From Enterococcus sp. 9D6_DIV0238 (lineage in GTDB: Bacteria; Bacillota; Bacilli; Lactobacillales; Enterococcaceae), in assembly GCF_002174455.2 (NCBI RefSeq), contig NZ_CP147246.1, positions 124,001 to 188,000 on the forward strand: a stretch of 64,000 nucleotides of DNA. Direction: 5' to 3'. Within the stretch, counting starts at the first letter, position 1. The number at the start of each line of letters is the position of its first letter. The translations under genes were made by a program, and so were the position numbers. This document shows, piece after piece, positions 60,950 to 64,000 of this stretch. The notes beneath the pieces are model-generated. The model searched no databases. It had not been told where the DNA came from and saw only the letters and a list, made by a program, of their open reading frames with translations.

Positions 60950-62236
60950 ATGACAGAAAAAGAATTTCGTAATGAAGAAGCAGTTTTAGACATCCACGAT
61001 CGGCCAAAGCCGGCACATTGGATCGGGCTGAGCTTACAGCATCTATTCACCATGTTTGGTGCAACTGTACTAGTACCGATATTGGTCGGTATCGATCCAG
61101 GAATTGCTTTAGTTAGTTCGGGGTTAGGAACCATGGTCTACTTATTCGTGACCAAAGGAAAAATTCCAGCGTATCTAGGAAGTAGTTTTGCCTTTATTGC
61201 AGCAATGCAGATGCTGATGAAAAGCGATGGATATCCGGCGATTGCTCAAGGTGCGATCACAACTGGATTAGTGTATTTGATTGTTTCATTGATCATTAAA
61301 AAAATCGGTTCAGATTGGCTAGATAAAATTTTACCACCGATTGTAGTTGGCCCTGTAGTAATGGTCATTGGATTAGGTCTTGCTTCAAACGCAGCGAACA
61401 ATGCAATGTTCAACAATGGTGAGTATGATTTCAAATATATAGCTGTAGCCTTGCTGACATTAGGCTTGACGATCTTTTACAACATGTTTTTCAAAGGGTT
61501 TTTAGGACTTATTCCGATTTTATTAGGGATCGTCAGCGGGTATCTGATCGCATTAGCTTTTGGTATTGTAGATGTCGAGCCAATCAAAGAAGCAGCATGG
61601 CTTGCTATGCCGAACTTTGAAATTCCTTTTGTTCAATATCAGCCTAAACTTTATCTAAATGCAATCACAACAATGGCGCCGATCGCATTTGTAACAATGA
61701 CGGAGCATATTGGACACTTGATGGTGTTAAATAAGCTGACAAAGCGTAATTTCTTCCAAGAACCTGGTTTATCGAAAACATTGATGGGAGATGGAGCAGC
61801 GCAAATAGTAGCCGGACTTGTGGGAGGACCTCCTGTAACGAGTTATGGTGAAAATATTGGGGTACTGGCAATCACAAGAGTCCACAGTGTCTTTGTAATC
61901 GGAGGAGCAGCGGTATTTGCAGTAGGCCTTGGCTTTGTTGGGAAATTGAGTGCAGTTATCTTAAGTATTCCTGGACCTGTTATTTCTGGAATCAGCTTTG
62001 TCTTATTCGGAGTAATTGCAGCCAGCGGTTTAAAAATTTTGATCGACAATCAAATCAACTTTGATAAGAAAAAGAACCTATTGATTGCTTCTGTCATTCT
62101 GGTCATTGGAATCGGCGGGCTAGTGTTCAAACTAAATACATTTGAACTTTCATCGATGGCCTTGGCAACCGTTTTAGGTATTATCTTGAACCTGATTTTA
62201 CCCGAAACAGCACGCAGTGAAGAAAAGTCTGTTTAG
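60950..62236 (+). CDS. pyrP: uracil permease
   Basis: 428 residues, about 12-14 membrane segments, of the UraA/PyrP class of nucleobase:cation symporters. QHLFTMFGATVLVP, ITMTEHIG-like segment FVTMTEHIGHLMVLN with the conserved Glu/His, and GDGAAQIVAGLVGGPPVTSYGENIGVLAITRV are the signature regions. Second gene of the pyr operon. Confidence 0.95.
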   Translation: MTEKEFRNEEAVLDIHDRPKPAHWIGLSLQHLFTMFGATVLVPILVGIDPGIALVSSGLGTMVYLFVTKGKIPAYLGSSFAFIAAMQMLMKSDGYPAIAQGAITTGLVYLIVSLIIKKIGSDWLDKILPPIVVGPVVMVIGLGLASNAANNAMFNNGEYDFKYIAVALLTLGLTIFYNMFFKGFLGLIPILLGIVSGYLIALAFGIVDVEPIKEAAWLAMPNFEIPFVQYQPKLYLNAITTMAPIAFVTMTEHIGHLMVLNKLTKRNFFQEPGLSKTLMGDGAAQIVAGLVGGPPVTSYGENIGVLAITRVHSVFVIGGAAVFAVGLGFVGKLSAVILSIPGPVISGISFVLFGVIAASGLKILIDNQINFDKKKNLLIASVILVIGIGGLVFKLNTFELSSMALATVLGIILNLILPETARSEEKSV

Positions 62237-62254
62237 CTTTTAAAGCATAGTCTT

Positions 62255-62322
62255 TTAGAAAAAGAATAGGATGTATCAGTGATAAACAGTGTCACGAACA
62301 TCTTTTCCTATTTTTCTATCAA
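62255..62322 (+). terminator. terminator-like hairpin between pyrP and pyrB
   Basis: AGAAAAAGAATAGGAtGT / ACaTCtTTTCCTATTTTTCT imperfect stem. In Bacillus this position has a second PyrR attenuator; here I do not see the PyrR consensus loop, so control is uncertain. Confidence 0.5.
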
Positions 62323-62367
62323 GACTAAACGAGCCCGCTACGCTTTTAATATTAAGGAGGAAAACGA

Positions 62368-63294
62368 ATGATCATCACATCTGAACGTATTAGTCTGAAG
62401 CATCTTTTGACCGTTGAAGCACTTAGCGATCAAGAAGTTATGGGATTAATTCGCCGAGCGCAGGAATTTAAGCAAGGTGCATCTTGGCAGCCTGAGAAAA
62501 AACAATACTTTGCGACAAATTTGTTTTTCGAAAATAGTACCCGAACGCATAAAAGTTTTGATGTTGCTGAGAAGAAACTCGGAATCGAAGTGATCGAGTT
62601 TGAAGAAAGCATGAGTTCAGTGAAAAAAGGTGAAACACTATACGATACTGTACTGACAATGTCTGCGATCGGTGTAGATGTGGCAGTCATTCGTCATGGC
62701 AAAGAAAACTATTATGATGAACTGATCCAAAGTAAAACGATCCAATGCTCTATTATCAACGGGGGAGACGGTAGTGGTCAGCATCCAACACAATGTTTAC
62801 TAGATTTGATGACGATTTACGAGGAGTTTGGTTATTTCGAAGGTTTGAAAGTAGCAATCGTCGGTGATATTACACATTCCCGTGTTGCAAAATCAAATAT
62901 GCAGATGCTAAAACGATTAGGTGCTACGATCTTTTTCTCAGGTCCGGAAGAATGGTATGACAAACAGTTTGAGGCGTATGGCCATTATATGGAGTTGGAT
63001 GAGTTAGTTGAAACAGTGGATGTCATGATGCTGCTTCGGGTCCAGCATGAACGTCATGATGGATCGGAAATTTTTTCTAAAGAAGAGTACCATCAAAATT
63101 ATGGATTGACTGTTGAGCGAGCAAAACGATTACAAAAACATGCAGTCATCATGCATCCGGCACCAGTCAATCGTGACGTTGAATTAGCAGATTCACTGGT
63201 GGAAGGCATTCAGTCACGAATCATTCAACAAATGAGTAACGGAGTTTATATGAGAATGGCAATTTTAGAAGCAGTATTACACGGAAAGGCTTAG
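62368..63294 (+). CDS. pyrB: aspartate carbamoyltransferase catalytic chain
   Basis: 308 residues. Carbamoyl-phosphate site [46 protein letters not shown] (aspartate binding His/Pro/Gln) and the C-terminal [18 protein letters not shown] are intact. It makes carbamoyl-aspartate, the committed step of pyrimidine synthesis; Firmicute forms work without a PyrI subunit. AAGGAGG site. Ten bp before pyrC. Confidence 0.97.
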   Translation: MIITSERISLKHLLTVEALSDQEVMGLIRRAQEFKQGASWQPEKKQYFATNLFFENSTRTHKSFDVAEKKLGIEVIEFEESMSSVKKGETLYDTVLTMSAIGVDVAVIRHGKENYYDELIQSKTIQCSIINGGDGSGQHPTQCLLDLMTIYEEFGYFEGLKVAIVGDITHSRVAKSNMQMLKRLGATIFFSGPEEWYDKQFEAYGHYMELDELVETVDVMMLLRVQHERHDGSEIFSKEEYHQNYGLTVERAKRLQKHAVIMHPAPVNRDVELADSLVEGIQSRIIQQMSNGVYMRMAILEAVLHGKA

Positions 63295-63303
63295 GTGAGC
63301 AAT

Positions 63304-64000
63304 ATGAAGACACTGATCAAAAATGGAAAAATCATTAAAAAAGACAATCAACTGATCCCAGCAGAAATTTGGATCGAAGATAAAAAAATCAAGGCGATCG
63401 GAACGACTTTTGATGAAGCTATGTTCGATGAAGTTTTTGATGCCAAAGGCCAATTGATTACACCAGGTTTGGTGGATGTCCATGTTCATTTAAGAGAACC
63501 AGGCTTTACCTATAAAGAAACGATCGAAACGGGGAGCAAATCTGCTGCAAGAGGCGGCTTCACTACTGTTTGCGCTATGCCTAATCTAAATCCAGTACCA
63601 GATACACCAGAAAAACTACGAGAAGTTTATGACATCATTCATGAAAATGCTGTGGTCAAAGTGCTGCAATATGCACCGATCACAGAAGAATTACGCAGTG
63701 AAACACTTACCGATCAAAAGGCCTTAAAAGAAGTTGGTGCATTCGCTTTTACCAACGATGGGGTTGGCGTACAAACAGCAGGTACGATGTACTTGGCAAT
63801 GAAAGAAGCTGCCTCATTAGGAATGGCGCTGGTTGCTCATACAGAAGATGAGTCATTATTGTTCGGCGGTGTGATGCATGAAGGCGAAATTTCAAAAAAA
63901 CTAGGATTACCTGGGATTTTAAGCTCTACTGAAGCATCTCAAATTGCACGGGACGTTGTGCTAGCTGGTGAAACTGGTGTCCATTATCATGTCTGCCACG
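63304..64000 (+). CDS. pyrC: dihydroorotase (truncated by window end)
   Basis: The first 232 codons; the window ends before the stop. Zinc-binding [24 protein letters not shown] (with the metal-bridging region) and AHTEDESL are visible, of the longer class I dihydroorotase type. It closes carbamoyl-aspartate to dihydroorotate. Follows pyrB within the operon. Confidence 0.95.
   Translation, partial: MKTLIKNGKIIKKDNQLIPAEIWIEDKKIKAIGTTFDEAMFDEVFDAKGQLITPGLVDVHVHLREPGFTYKETIETGSKSAARGGFTTVCAMPNLNPVPDTPEKLREVYDIIHENAVVKVLQYAPITEELRSETLTDQKALKEVGAFAFTNDGVGVQTAGTMYLAMKEAASLGMALVAHTEDESLLFGGVMHEGEISKKLGLPGILSSTEASQIARDVVLAGETGVHYHVCH

Overview
The window is chromosomal DNA of a low-GC Gram-positive bacterium, almost certainly an Enterococcus of the E. 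faecalis type. The pointers are the ebsC/ebsA neighbourhood, LtaS, trpXYZ, a T-box leader, pyrR-pyrP-pyrB-pyrC with a PyrR attenuator, and dense strand-coherent genes with AGGAGG-type ribosome binding sites. I saw no rRNA, tRNA, CRISPR array, transposase, integrase or phage structural gene. The species cannot be fixed from the sequence alone.

Layout. 1-6110: ohr under a likely OhrR operator, a decayed gene remnant, a DUF2238-like membrane protein, nucleoside deoxyribosyltransferase, an Eis-like acetyltransferase, a histidine phosphatase and lepA. 6110-16800: an accessory block bounded by lepA on the left and by a degenerate copy of the lepA 3' end on the right. It carries an RsgA-like GTPase fused to an RNHCP zinc domain, VOC, an ABC-2 exporter, DUF1697, GNAT, a HelD-type helicase overlapping a double-MerR regulator, VanZ, a small protein and a cytoplasmic M23-like protein. 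It also holds two diverged copies of one leader-type RNA element. 16990-21340: a charged 62-residue protein, LysR with a divergent acetyltransferase, a cyclophilin-like lipoprotein, and an aldo/keto reductase-cupin-CMD operon behind a MerR-type 19-bp-spacer promoter. 21560-27780: a galactitol-family PTS operon (PRD regulator, IIA, IIC, IIB) with a class II aldolase, a TIM-like isomerase and YjbQ, but no dehydrogenase or kinase. 27780-39850: DUF998 membrane protein, dbpA, a class B PBP, rqcH, a DUF7916-type TIM barrel, a methionine-synthase-like protein under a T-box, PEP carboxykinase and small accessory genes. 39850-42860: trpXYZ tryptophan transporter behind a leader-peptide attenuator. 42830-55520: split ThrE-type exporter, HAD phosphatase, two-component system, a degenerate ABC pair, ltaS, an rRNA methyltransferase, aroD, ebsC, an RNase H-like gene, ebsA and a cold-shock protein. 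55600-64000: fhs, a HEPN-like/CBS protein, lspA, an RluD-family gene, then the pyr operon running off the right edge in pyrC.

Best candidates for something undescribed: (a) the twin leader RNAs, each with a conserved six-codon reading frame MS(V/I)TGI and a conserved terminal hairpin, one of them ahead of the RsgA-RNHCP fusion; (b) the lepA-bounded block, which looks like a relict insertion; (c) a five-segment tryptophan attenuator ahead of trpXYZ; (d) the PTS/aldolase/TIM/YjbQ locus, which implies a sugar pathway I cannot name; (e) the HelD/double-MerR pair. All functional statements come from reading the sequence; no database search was run.
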